The position numbers and the translations under genes are program-made. 64,000 bases of DNA from Hyphomicrobiales bacterium (lineage in GTDB: Bacteria > Pseudomonadota > Alphaproteobacteria > Rhizobiales > Xanthobacteraceae). Of this stretch, positions 56,563-64,000 are shown one piece after another. The notes beneath the pieces were generated by a model. The model searched no databases. It worked only from the letters and a program-made list of their open reading frames with translations, and had not been told where the DNA came from. The stretch spans positions 124,001-188,000 of the forward strand of contig JAFKKH010000025.1 in NCBI GenBank assembly GCA_017305665.1, read 5' to 3'. The number at the start of each line of letters is the position of its first letter. The first letter of the stretch is position 1.

Positions 56563-56898
56563 CTATTGCTTTTCCATCACACACTGCAACGGATGCTGGT
56601 GCTTGCGCGCAAAATCCATCACCTGCGTCACCTTGGTCTCGGCGATCTCGTAGGTGAACACACCGCATTCGCCGATACCGTGATGGTGAACATGAAGCAT
56701 GATCTTGGTCGCGGCCTCGACATCCTTCTGGAAGAACTTTTCGAGGACGTGAACCACGAACTCCATCGGCGTGTAGTCGTCGTTCAGAATGAGAACGCGA
56801 TAGAGGTTCGGACGCTTCGCCTTCGGCTTGACCTTGGTGATGACCGAAGCCGCCGGACCGCCCGGCGTACCGGAGCGCCCTTCGTCGTTACCGGCCAT
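56563..56898 (-). CDS. clpS: ClpS, adaptor for N-degron substrates of ClpAP
   Basis: Brings proteins with destabilising N-terminal residues to ClpA. The conserved domain is complete: [29 protein letters not shown], with the Asn-Asp-Asp that contacts the amino terminus, [27 protein letters not shown], and the C-terminal [14 protein letters not shown] chose the ATG at 56898 (111 residues), near the usual family length; an ATG at 56979 is possible, but that extension has low GC at third positions. clpA is the next gene on this strand. Confidence 0.92.
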   Translation of the reverse strand: MAGNDEGRSGTPGGPAASVITKVKPKAKRPNLYRVLILNDDYTPMEFVVHVLEKFFQKDVEAATKIMLHVHHHGIGECGVFTYEIAETKVTQVMDFARKHQHPLQCVMEKQ

Positions 56899-57353
56899 TT
56901 CTGTTGCGGGAGCAAGACGGGAATCCGCCGCGGCGGTAATGCAAGTTCCGGATGGCTGAATGGCAGGCAACTTTGACATGGCTCAGGCGTTCGAAATCCC
57001 CTGCACACGCAGGACGTCATCTCCGGCAAGTTGTTGGGGGCGATGGTTCCGGGTCGGCCATGCCCCAAACTGACTGGTCCGGATGCCACAGAATATGGGT
57101 CGGTATTTGACCGGCCGCAAGATCGTAAATTTTTTCCGAATCAGCGGCTGGCGATCAGGCCTGGTTAACCGCGCCTTCCCCGGCCGGACGAATCCCCGAG
57201 ATCCGAATTTAGACGTCGTTGACTCCGGTGGCAGCCTTTTGGCACGTCCCCTCAATTTGTGCGGCTATTTACCTGCTTTCTCAGGACAGCTTTACCACCT
57301 GTTTAGCGCTGCGGCTCGAAATGCCGGCCGAAACCAACTGATTGGTGACAGCC
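56899..57353. other. Divergent upstream region of clpS and TadG-like gene
   Basis: About 455 bp between divergent genes, containing the promoters of both. It includes the possible 27-codon N-terminal extension of clpS (56899-56979). No other gene or strong hairpin was found. Confidence 0.45.
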
Positions 57354-58802
57354 ATGTCTGGTACCTCAACGTCCGGCACGTCAATTCGCGAACAGGTTAG
57401 CAATTCGGTTGCCCGCTTCGGCCGGGACCGTGGAGGAAGCATCGCCCCGATTTTCGCGATCGCGCTCCTGCCCATGCTCGGCTTCGTTGGTGCAGCGGTC
57501 GATTACACGCGGGCGAATGCCGCGCGCTCATCCATGCAGGCCGCGATGGATTCGGCCGCGCTGATGGTGTCCAAGGATGCCAACGCCGCGAACCCGCCGA
57601 TGACGGCGAGCGAGATCACCGCGGCAGCTCAGAAATACTTCAATGCACTGTACCACAACACAGATGCCCAGAACGTTGAGATCGGCGCGGTTTACACCCC
57701 CTACAGCAATGGCGTGCCGGCGACCGTCCATCTGACGGGATCTGGCGCCGTGAAGACCGACTTCATGAGGGTCGCAGGCTTTCCCGAACTCGACTTCAAG
57801 ACAGCGTCCACGGCAACCTGGGGCAACACCAAGCTCCGCGTGGCGATGGCGCTGGACGTCACGGGGTCGATGAGCAGTGCCGGCAAGCTCGACGCCATGA
57901 AGAAGGCCGCCAAGGGCCTGATCGACACGCTCAAGGCTTCGGCCAATGCCACCGGCGATGTCTATATCTCGATCGTCCCGTTCAACACGATGGTCAATGT
58001 CGGCAATAGCAACAGCACCGCAGCCTGGCTGGACTGGGAGAATGGTAGCGCTGGCACCAACTTTAGCAGGTACAGCAATTTCGGTAGTTGCAGTAAATCA
58101 TCGCTCTCTACAAAAAGCGCCTGCACGGCCGCCGGCAAGAAATGGACGGCCAGCAACGTCAGCAAATGGAGTGGCTGTGTGACTGACCGCACGCAGTCCT
58201 ATGACACGACCAAGGATGCGCCGGATTCCGGTACGCCGGGCACGCTTTATCTCGCGCAGAACTATACGCAAAGTGTGTCTTCCGGAATGTGTCCATCGTC
58301 TCTTCTTCCGATGACCTCAGCTTTTGATTCCAAGGAATCTGACTCTTCGACGGACGATACGACGCTGAAGGGCAAGATCAACAATCTCACCGCCACTGGC
58401 GCCACCAATCAGGCTATCGCCATGCAAATGGCGTGGATGATGCTCCAGCCAACGGCGCCGTTCATCACGCCTGCCAAGGATTCGAAATACAAGTACACCG
58501 ACGCCATCATCCTGCTGTCGGACGGTTTGAACACTCAGGATCGGTGGTACGGCAACGGCTCCGACTGGTCGTCACAGGTCGACACGCGACAGGCTCAACT
58601 CTGCAATAACATCAAGGACCCCACCAACGGCACGACCCAGATCTACACCATTCAGGTCAACACCGATGGCGACCCCATCTCGACAGTCCTGAAGAACTGC
58701 GCAACGGACGGCAACTTCTTCCCGACGTCGTCGGCAAGCGGCATCGCCAGCGCATTCGGTCAGATCGGAGCGTCTCTCGCCAAGCTGCGTATCGCGCAGT
58801 AG
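57354..58802 (+). CDS. TadG-like pilus-assembly protein with von Willebrand A domain
   Basis: A 482-residue protein. The N-terminal RDRGGSIAPIFAIALLPMLGFVGAAVDYTRANAARSSMQAAMDSAALMVSK is the TadE/TadG-like membrane anchor. The VWA domain carries a MIDAS sequence (ALDVTGSMSS, DxTxS near residue 168) and DAIILLSDGLN. A Ser/Thr/Gly-rich insert of about 110 residues with several Cys lies in the middle, of lower GC than the flanks. No other tad genes are in the window, so it is an orphan. Start at 57354; an upstream TTG (57342) is less likely. Confidence 0.88.
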   Translation: MSGTSTSGTSIREQVSNSVARFGRDRGGSIAPIFAIALLPMLGFVGAAVDYTRANAARSSMQAAMDSAALMVSKDANAANPPMTASEITAAAQKYFNALYHNTDAQNVEIGAVYTPYSNGVPATVHLTGSGAVKTDFMRVAGFPELDFKTASTATWGNTKLRVAMALDVTGSMSSAGKLDAMKKAAKGLIDTLKASANATGDVYISIVPFNTMVNVGNSNSTAAWLDWENGSAGTNFSRYSNFGSCSKSSLSTKSACTAAGKKWTASNVSKWSGCVTDRTQSYDTTKDAPDSGTPGTLYLAQNYTQSVSSGMCPSSLLPMTSAFDSKESDSSTDDTTLKGKINNLTATGATNQAIAMQMAWMMLQPTAPFITPAKDSKYKYTDAIILLSDGLNTQDRWYGNGSDWSSQVDTRQAQLCNNIKDPTNGTTQIYTIQVNTDGDPISTVLKNCATDGNFFPTSSASGIASAFGQIGASLAKLRIAQ

Positions 58803-58819
58803 CGCTCGACACCTCGACA

Positions 58820-58848
58820 AAAGCCCGGCCCGCAGGCCGGGCTTTTTC
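58820..58848 (+). terminator. Rho-independent terminator after TadG-like gene
   Basis: AGCCCGGCC-CGCA-GGCCGGGCT stem followed by TTTTT, 20 bp after the stop codon at 58802. Confidence 0.9.
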
Positions 58849-59269
58849 ATGTGTGAGGTCGGCTGATCCGGGCAAGCGTCCGACGGGGCTCGCGAACGGC
58901 GCTCAACCCACGCGGCAAGATTGGCCAGGAGCCCGACCAACAAGTCCACTTCGCTGCACCGCAAAAGACCTAGCGCCTTTGAGGTGCAAAAAATCCGCGA
59001 TTCGACGCGAATCTGTCAGGTTCCATCAACAGTTGCTTAACCTTTTGGAAACTCCGGCCACATACCCTGATTTCTCGCATCGCAAGCGTTCCGGTGGAAA
59101 TCCTAAAAACACCGTGGGACCAGTCTCTTAGCCAGAATGGCAACCTGACCTGCCACCTCGTTGAGAGCCCGGCCCGTGCTGAATGCGCGAATCGGAAAAC
59201 TTCAGCGGCCGCGGGCACAATTTTGCCTCACGGACCGGTGACTAAAGTGGGAATGGGACGGGGAAGTTC
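58849..59269. other. Intergenic region upstream of the D,D-carboxypeptidase
   Basis: About 420 bp. It should contain the carboxypeptidase promoter. No ORF with a good start, no RNA gene and no other strong hairpin was seen. Confidence 0.45.
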
Positions 59270-61030
59270 ATGCTTCGCACAACCTTAGCTTCCTCGCGCG
59301 TCATGCGCGTCGGTGCACTCGGACTGGCAACGCTCGTCGCCGTCATCTTTACGACTGACCACGCCGACGCGCGCCGTAGCCGCCACCGTCACCACCATCG
59401 TCATCACCATGAGGCGCGGCACAGCTACAACCCGCCCTTTGCCTCGATCATCGTCGATGCGAATTCCGGCGCGACGCTCGAGTCAACCAATCCCGACAGC
59501 CTTCGTCATCCGGCCTCGCTGACCAAGATGATGACGCTCTACCTGCTGTTCGAGCGCCTCGATGCCGGCAAGATCAGCCTCGACACCGAGATGCATGTAT
59601 CGCAGCACGCTGCGGAGCAAGATCCGACAAAGCTCGGTCTGCGGTCGGGACAGACCATCCGCGTCGAAGACGCCATCAAGGGACTGGTCACGAAATCCGC
59701 CAATGATGCCGCCGTGGTCATCGCCGAAGCGCTCGGCGGCGACGAGGACGACTTCGCCAAGATGATGACGCGCAAGGCGCGCGCGCTCGGCATGACCCGC
59801 ACCGTCTACCGCAATGCGTCCGGACTTCCGAACGACGATCAGGTCACTACCGCGCGGGATCAGGCAACGCTCGGCCGCGCGCTGCAGGACCGCTTTCCGC
59901 GCTACTATCGCTACTTCGCGACAACATCGTTCGTCTTCCGCGGCCGCACCATCCGCGGCCACAACCATCTGCTCGGCAGCGTCGATGGCGTTGACGGCAT
60001 CAAGACCGGATATATCCGGGCGTCCGGCTTCAACCTCGTCACCAACCTGAAGCGCGGCAACCGCCATCTGGTCGGCGTTGTGATTGGAGGCCGCAGCAGC
60101 GGTTCGCGCGACGCGACCATGCGCAACCTGCTGGCCGAGAACCTCAACAAGGCTGCGACACGGCGCACCGTCGCTGCCATCACCGAACGCAATCCGGCCG
60201 AAGCCAACGCTCAGGTGGCGGAAGATCAGGCGCGTTCGCGGCCGGAACGCGCAGTCCAGGTTAATGGCGCCGTTCAGGTCGCCTCCGCAACGCCCGAACC
60301 CGTGGTGCTGCCGCCCGAGCGTCCCGCGCATCTCGCCCGCTCGCTGATCGCGGCTTCGGCCGCAGCACTGCCGCCCAAACAGGCCAAGCCGGAGCCTGCT
60401 CCGCTCACGAGTGGCGTGATCGACACCCAGGCAATTTCCGCTATTCCGGGATCTTCGGAACCGATGAAGCCCGTGCGGGTGAAAACGGTACAGGTCCGGG
60501 TTGGATCGACCAGACTCGCCTCGGCCGGACAATCGATGCCGCCTGTGACTAGCCGCAACGCATCCGCCCGCGACGAGGCGCCGGAAACATCCGGTTCGGT
60601 CGTTGCGCGAGCGAACATGCCACCTCAGCCGGCCAACTTCGGCACCGGCCATGGCATTCTGGGCGTGTTGCCGGCTTCGAGCATTCCTTCATCGACGCCG
60701 CAGACGGTGGCCTCCGCCGAACCGGCTTCCCGAGCTCAGCCGCAAGCGGTCCAACAGAACGGCGCGGTGAAGCCGGTGGCGATACATACGGGCTGGATCA
60801 TTCAAGTCGGCGCGCTCGAAACCGAGAATGAGGCGCGCGAACGCCTCGATGCGGCGCGCGGTCGCGCCCACGGCATGCTGGGCAAGGCCGATCCGTTCAC
60901 CGAGCCCGTCTCCAAGGGCGACAAGAAGCTGTATCGCGCCCGCTTTGCCGGTCTCGATCGCGATCAGGCGGAGGCCGTATGCCGCAGGCTGAAGCGCTCC
61001 GACATGTCCTGCATCACGATCCGGAACTGA
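59270..61030 (+). CDS. D-alanyl-D-alanine carboxypeptidase with SPOR domain
   Basis: A 586-residue penicillin-binding-type enzyme that trims the terminal D-Ala of peptidoglycan stem peptides. Signal peptide (VGALGLATLVAVIFTTDHADA), then a His-rich run of about 16 residues (RHRHHHRHHHEARH). The peptidase S11 catalytic domain has S83-LT-K86 (PASLTKMMT), S143-A-N (TKSANDAA) and K245-T-G (GIKTGYIRASG). A long Pro/Ala/Ser linker leads to a C-terminal SPOR domain (GWIIQVGALETENEARERLDAARGRA ... RFAGLDRDQAEAVCRRLKRS). GGGAAG precedes the ATG. Probably works at the division site. Confidence 0.93.
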   Translation: MLRTTLASSRVMRVGALGLATLVAVIFTTDHADARRSRHRHHHRHHHEARHSYNPPFASIIVDANSGATLESTNPDSLRHPASLTKMMTLYLLFERLDAGKISLDTEMHVSQHAAEQDPTKLGLRSGQTIRVEDAIKGLVTKSANDAAVVIAEALGGDEDDFAKMMTRKARALGMTRTVYRNASGLPNDDQVTTARDQATLGRALQDRFPRYYRYFATTSFVFRGRTIRGHNHLLGSVDGVDGIKTGYIRASGFNLVTNLKRGNRHLVGVVIGGRSSGSRDATMRNLLAENLNKAATRRTVAAITERNPAEANAQVAEDQARSRPERAVQVNGAVQVASATPEPVVLPPERPAHLARSLIAASAAALPPKQAKPEPAPLTSGVIDTQAISAIPGSSEPMKPVRVKTVQVRVGSTRLASAGQSMPPVTSRNASARDEAPETSGSVVARANMPPQPANFGTGHGILGVLPASSIPSSTPQTVASAEPASRAQPQAVQQNGAVKPVAIHTGWIIQVGALETENEARERLDAARGRAHGMLGKADPFTEPVSKGDKKLYRARFAGLDRDQAEAVCRRLKRSDMSCITIRN

Positions 61031-61055
61031 TCGCACCCTCCTTCGGAGGTTCAAG

Positions 61056-61086
61056 TGGCCGGGTTCAAGCCCGGCCATTTGTTTTT
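61056..61086 (+). terminator. Rho-independent terminator after carboxypeptidase
   Basis: TGGCCGGG-TTCAAG-CCCGGCCA stem (8 bp) followed by TTTGTTTTT. It starts 26 bp after the stop codon at 61030. Confidence 0.85.
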
Positions 61087-61255
61087 CTGACGCAGCAGTG
61101 TCGGCCCAAAATTCAGGATTTGAAAACCACTCGTCAAGAATTGGCGGATAAAACTTGGGACGGTGATCGACCACGCCGGACAACGGCGGGCGATAACGGG
61201 GCATCAAGCAGACAGACAGAGGCAACTCGCGGTGTAGCGTTTGGTGGCGTTGGAG

Positions 61256-61984
61256 TTAGCCGCGATGAGTGCGAAGAAGAGTGTCCTTGGCCTCGTTTAC
61301 ACGGGCCGCCAGGTACGTCGACCCCCCTTGGTCGGGATGCAGTTTCTTCATGAGCCCGCGATGCGCACGCCCGATCTCGTCCTTGCCCGCCCCCGGCTGC
61401 AAGCCAAGGATCTGGTAGGCCTCCTCGTTCGTCATTTTGCCACTCGCCGCCGCGTGGCCTCGCCCCCCTGCCGCACCTCCCTGCGCGTTCTGACGCCAGG
61501 CGGGAAACCTGCCGTCCAGATAGCTTTCAAGTAACGCGCAGCTTTCCGCATCGAAGCGCGCCATCATCGCCGCCAATTGCGGCAGATCGAAATCGCCGAG
61601 CGAGCGGCCAGCGTCTGGCCCCGCAACGATCCGTCCGCTGAGAGCGCCGCTGTCGTGATCCAGCGTCATGTCGAGGAAGTGCGAGCGCACCCGCGACGTT
61701 TGTCCCGCCGAGCGCTGTGATCGCCTCCCGAACATCCCGCCGAGATTTCCGCCGACGGTCGCGCCGAACGGCGACCAGCCCAAAAGTCCGGCGCCGAAAA
61801 TGCCGAGCGGCAGCGCAACGGCCAGTTCGCCCTTGATGCCGGTGAACGCAGCAACCGCGAGCGCCAGAATGCCGCCCGCGATCTTGACGGCGCGCGCCAA
61901 CATGGCTGGATTCGCCGCCCGGAACATCTGAAGCAGCGAATACAGGACAACAACGGCCACAAGGCCTGCGATCAGCGTCGGCAT
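61256..61984 (-). CDS. Membrane-anchored J-domain (DnaJ-like) protein
   Basis: A 242-residue protein with hydrophobic spans at about 1-20 and 33-60 (IAGLVAVVVLYSLLQM; IAGGILALAVAAFTG...) and Gly/Arg-rich and middle regions. The C-terminal J domain has MTNEEAYQILGLQPGAGKDEIGRAHRGLMKKLHPDQGGSTYLAARVNEAKDTL, with the HPD tripeptide that stimulates Hsp70. The short J domain at the end of a membrane protein resembles the TIM14/DnaJ-like architecture of alphaproteobacteria. The partner DnaK and substrate are not in this window. Confidence 0.88.
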   Translation of the reverse strand: MPTLIAGLVAVVVLYSLLQMFRAANPAMLARAVKIAGGILALAVAAFTGIKGELAVALPLGIFGAGLLGWSPFGATVGGNLGGMFGRRSQRSAGQTSRVRSHFLDMTLDHDSGALSGRIVAGPDAGRSLGDFDLPQLAAMMARFDAESCALLESYLDGRFPAWRQNAQGGAAGGRGHAAASGKMTNEEAYQILGLQPGAGKDEIGRAHRGLMKKLHPDQGGSTYLAARVNEAKDTLLRTHRG

Positions 61985-62081
61985 AGCGGATAGATAGTAT
62001 GTTGCCGCAACTGGCGGAAGCGGTTGTTCACAACGTCGCAGACTCCCCTTATCCGGCGGAGCATGGCCTGCAGCGTGGCCG

Positions 62082-62834
62082 TTATTTCATCTGCTCCAGA
62101 AGTTGCGTCGCCCCCGCCGTCGTCGACGACAGCCGCCGCAGCGCTTCGCGGCCACCCGCGGCATAGGCGGCGGCGGCACGCAGCAGTTCGCGCAGTTGGG
62201 CCGCGGCGCCCGGATCGAACCGGCACCAGGCGCCACCGGTCAGCCGCGCGATCTCGCGAAAGGCCTGTTCGGCGTCCGCATCATGCCCTTCCTGAAACAT
62301 GAAGACGGGGACCTTGAGCAAGCCCAGTTCGCCGGCTTTCGCGCAGAGGTCATCGACCGATTCTTCCATGGCGTCGCCGACAAACACCACGGCTTTGATG
62401 CCTGCGGCGACGGCTTCGCGACGCGCGTCCGAAAGGACCTTGCCGATCTGGGTGTGGCCACCGCGGCAATCGATCGCGCTCATCAGTTTGGCGAGTTTCG
62501 CGCTGTCCGATATCCAGCCGCTCGCGCGGCATTCGCTTTGTCCGCGATAGTAGACGAGGCGGATATCGAGACGGCCGACGCCGGCGGCTTCGCGGAACAT
62601 GTCCGCCTGCAGTGCGCACGCCATGTCCCAGGTCTGCTGTCGGCTCATGGTGGCATCGAGCGCGAAGACCAGCCTGCCGTTGGCGCCCGATGCGTGCGGC
62701 GACATCGCGCGTGCCCTGGCGACGAACGCAGCGATATCCGCAGAAGTCGACGGTTTCGCATCGGGTACGGACGACGTCTTGTGATCGGCTGGCGTACTGA
62801 CGGGAGCCTTCGGCGGCGTTGGATCGCGGGGCAT
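62082..62834 (-). CDS. VWA-domain protein (TerY-like, DxTxS MIDAS)
   Basis: A 250-residue soluble protein, mostly one VWA domain. RLVFALDATMSRQQTWDMACALQADMF has a MIDAS-type DxTxS (D60, T62, S64), followed by RLDIRLVYYRGQSECRASGW, CRGGHTQIGKVLSDARR and AVVFVGDAMEESVDDLCAKAGELG. The N-terminal 40 residues are Pro/Ser-rich. It lies upstream of the J-domain gene on the same strand, 97 bp apart, so they could share a transcript. Function unknown. Start ATG at 62834; frame open to 62903. Confidence 0.85.
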   Translation of the reverse strand: MPRDPTPPKAPVSTPADHKTSSVPDAKPSTSADIAAFVARARAMSPHASGANGRLVFALDATMSRQQTWDMACALQADMFREAAGVGRLDIRLVYYRGQSECRASGWISDSAKLAKLMSAIDCRGGHTQIGKVLSDARREAVAAGIKAVVFVGDAMEESVDDLCAKAGELGLLKVPVFMFQEGHDADAEQAFREIARLTGGAWCRFDPGAAAQLRELLRAAAAYAAGGREALRRLSSTTAGATQLLEQMK

Positions 62835-62946
62835 AGCAACTCGCAAAGTGATCCCGGAGACGAGTAATTCAAAGACAATGGGAGCCGGTTGCCGTTGCTG
62901 CAACCCGCTCCCATCAAACCACTAACTCGTCAAATCGGGACGACCG

Positions 62947-63807
62947 TCAGTTCTCGGCCGGCGCATACAGCGCAACAGGTCCGGGCTTGGGGACGTTCGG
63001 CACCTTCGTCGGGACCGGCGCAAGCTTGCTCTTGTCGTCGAGGAATTTGTCGAGCTGCTCCTGAATGTCCACTTTGACGTCTTCCGGACCGCGGTCGCTC
63101 ATCTCGGTGTGCTGGTACTTCGTCTGCACGACAGTGATGCCCGACTCCTCGCACTGCTGTTCATCCGGCACCACACCCGGATCGGTCTTGAAGCGAGGAT
63201 CCTTGGAACGGAACGACAGGATCTTGAAGCGCCCGTCGGTGATGAACGGCACGCGCAGGTTATCGAGTGTGACGACCCGTCTCACTTCGTCAGGATGCAC
63301 CTTCGCGAAATACATCGCGATGTCGCCGCCGTTGGAATGACCGACCATCGTCAGGTGATCATAGTCGGCGTGCGGCTGCACCGATTTCATCTTGCTGATC
63401 GCGAACAGGATGTTGGCGACGCCGCGCTGATAGACCGGCAAGCGGCCGACATAGGGCTCGCCAACCTTGGTCACGAGGGGCGCGTCGGTCGAAAGATCGT
63501 GCTGGATGCTGATCGCCATGTAGCCACGTGCGGCAAACGTGTTCGCGAGAAACGAATACTCGGTGTATTTGACGGTGTTTCCGTGATTGAGGATCGCGAC
63601 AGGCAGGGTCAGCATGCCTGCATTCGCCTGCATCTCCTTGTCACGACGGATCGCGATATCCACGGCGACAGGACGATTGCGCGTCGCATCGTAGAACGTC
63701 ATCGTCTCGTGATGGATCGCCCATTTACTCGCGGTGAAGTACGCGACGACTGCGAGGACGCAAATCGACACGAAAACCGTCAAGCCACGTTTCATTCCGC
63801 GTTTCAT
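62947..63807 (-). CDS. Membrane-anchored alpha/beta hydrolase
   Basis: A 286-residue protein with an N-terminal membrane anchor (LTVFVSICVLAVVAYFTASKWAI) and an alpha/beta hydrolase domain: VAILNHGNTVKYTEYSFLANTFAARGYMAISIQHD, and the nucleophile elbow TMVGHSNGGDIAMYFAK (GxSxG, Ser in GHSNGG). The C-terminus is Pro/Lys-rich. Good ribosome site (AGGGA, 6 nt) before the ATG at 63807. Same strand as the VWA gene, 112 bp upstream. The substrate is unknown. Confidence 0.85.
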   Translation of the reverse strand: MKRGMKRGLTVFVSICVLAVVAYFTASKWAIHHETMTFYDATRNRPVAVDIAIRRDKEMQANAGMLTLPVAILNHGNTVKYTEYSFLANTFAARGYMAISIQHDLSTDAPLVTKVGEPYVGRLPVYQRGVANILFAISKMKSVQPHADYDHLTMVGHSNGGDIAMYFAKVHPDEVRRVVTLDNLRVPFITDGRFKILSFRSKDPRFKTDPGVVPDEQQCEESGITVVQTKYQHTEMSDRGPEDVKVDIQEQLDKFLDDKSKLAPVPTKVPNVPKPGPVALYAPAEN

Positions 63808-63885
63808 TATCTTCCCTATGGGCCGCTGGAATCGGCATCTGCCGGCCCAGCTTCGAGGACTCTTCCGGTCCCTTGTTGAGAATAT

Positions 63886-63907
63886 ATGTCACACGCATGT
63901 GACATAA
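63886..63907. promoter_or_regulatory. Perfect 22-bp operator-like palindrome
   Basis: TATGTCACA-CGCA-TGTGACATA, 9-bp perfect arms, 79 bp upstream of the hydrolase start. No T-run on either strand. Typical size of a TetR- or GntR-family site. The hydrolase gene and an unseen gene to the right are candidate targets. Confidence 0.65.
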
Positions 63908-64000
63908 AGGTCAAAAGTTGTGTGTTTGCCGCTACTTGATTGTGCAGCGCACTCTATTCGCAAGCGGCACGCCAGCAACTGTGCGGCCAGAATGACCCGC

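Noticed and set aside
1-64000. CRISPR array, prophage, IS element or large island
   Set aside because: No regularly spaced repeats, no transposase, integrase or phage structural gene recognised on either strand.

Overview
This 64-kb window is a chromosomal segment of an alphaproteobacterium, most likely from the Bradyrhizobium / Afipia / Nitrobacter / Rhodopseudomonas group (Nitrobacteraceae). The evidence is high GC, a Brucella Omp2b-type porin rather than OmpC/F, the DivK-PleD polarity pair, a bifunctional Rsh (RelA/SpoT), the GatCAB amidotransferase, EipB (DUF1849), DUF3551 and DUF3572 proteins, and an RpoZ with a long acidic tail. I cannot fix the genus from the sequence alone. Most genes are core housekeeping genes. 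I saw no prophage, insertion sequence, CRISPR array or large foreign island.

Layout. 1-7047 (mostly minus): 3'-truncated rsh, rpoZ, then a plus-strand NYN-domain protein overlapping a family-5 uracil-DNA glycosylase, then PilZ, peroxiredoxin, smpB, mscL and dapA. 7252-14272: soluble lytic transglycosylase, DUF3551 protein, major porin, tRNA-Ser(GCT), a Sel1-like protein, a 35-residue lysine-rich peptide and gene-poor DNA. 14273-20769 (minus): an extended gat locus, read as nitronate monooxygenase, gatC, small ORF, gatA, small ORF, patatin-like lipoprotein, gatB. 20903-27261: ruvX with an AEC transporter, CPBP protease and AidB-like dehydrogenase, then pyrB with a dihydroorotase-like pyrC that lacks the metal-binding HxH.

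27463-39774: the lipid / DNA-processing / RNA group plsY, dprA, topA, rnr, DUF983, Nudix and rpmG. It is broken up by two tandem small peptides with double-glycine leaders, an SDR/HxlR pair, and a luciferase-like monooxygenase. 39773-45358: an MFS/TetR pair around a perfect palindrome, then pleD, divK, DUF3572 and dinB. 45433-53686: eipB, a co-directional ridA / GDPD / FemAB-like / HIT run, a TrmO-like protein, azlC-azlD, a SPOR-type lytic transglycosylase, a GrdB-like protein and a second PilZ protein. 53755-63807: clpA and clpS separated by two CTAGTGT-bounded palindromic repeats, a TadG-like von Willebrand protein, a SPOR-tailed D,D-carboxypeptidase, a membrane J-domain protein, a VWA protein and an alpha/beta hydrolase.

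Functional links: ClpA/ClpS (N-degron proteolysis), DivK/PleD (cell-cycle signalling and cyclic di-GMP) with two PilZ proteins that could bind c-di-GMP, GatC/GatA/GatB (Gln-tRNA/Asn-tRNA formation), and two lytic transglycosylases plus a D,D-carboxypeptidase (cell-wall turnover). The most novel-looking items are the paired double-glycine-leader peptides (28068-28441), the CTAGTGT palindromes with a remnant at the dprA stop codon, the patatin lipoprotein inside the gat locus, the paired dyads between the SDR and HxlR genes, and the apparently non-catalytic PyrC.
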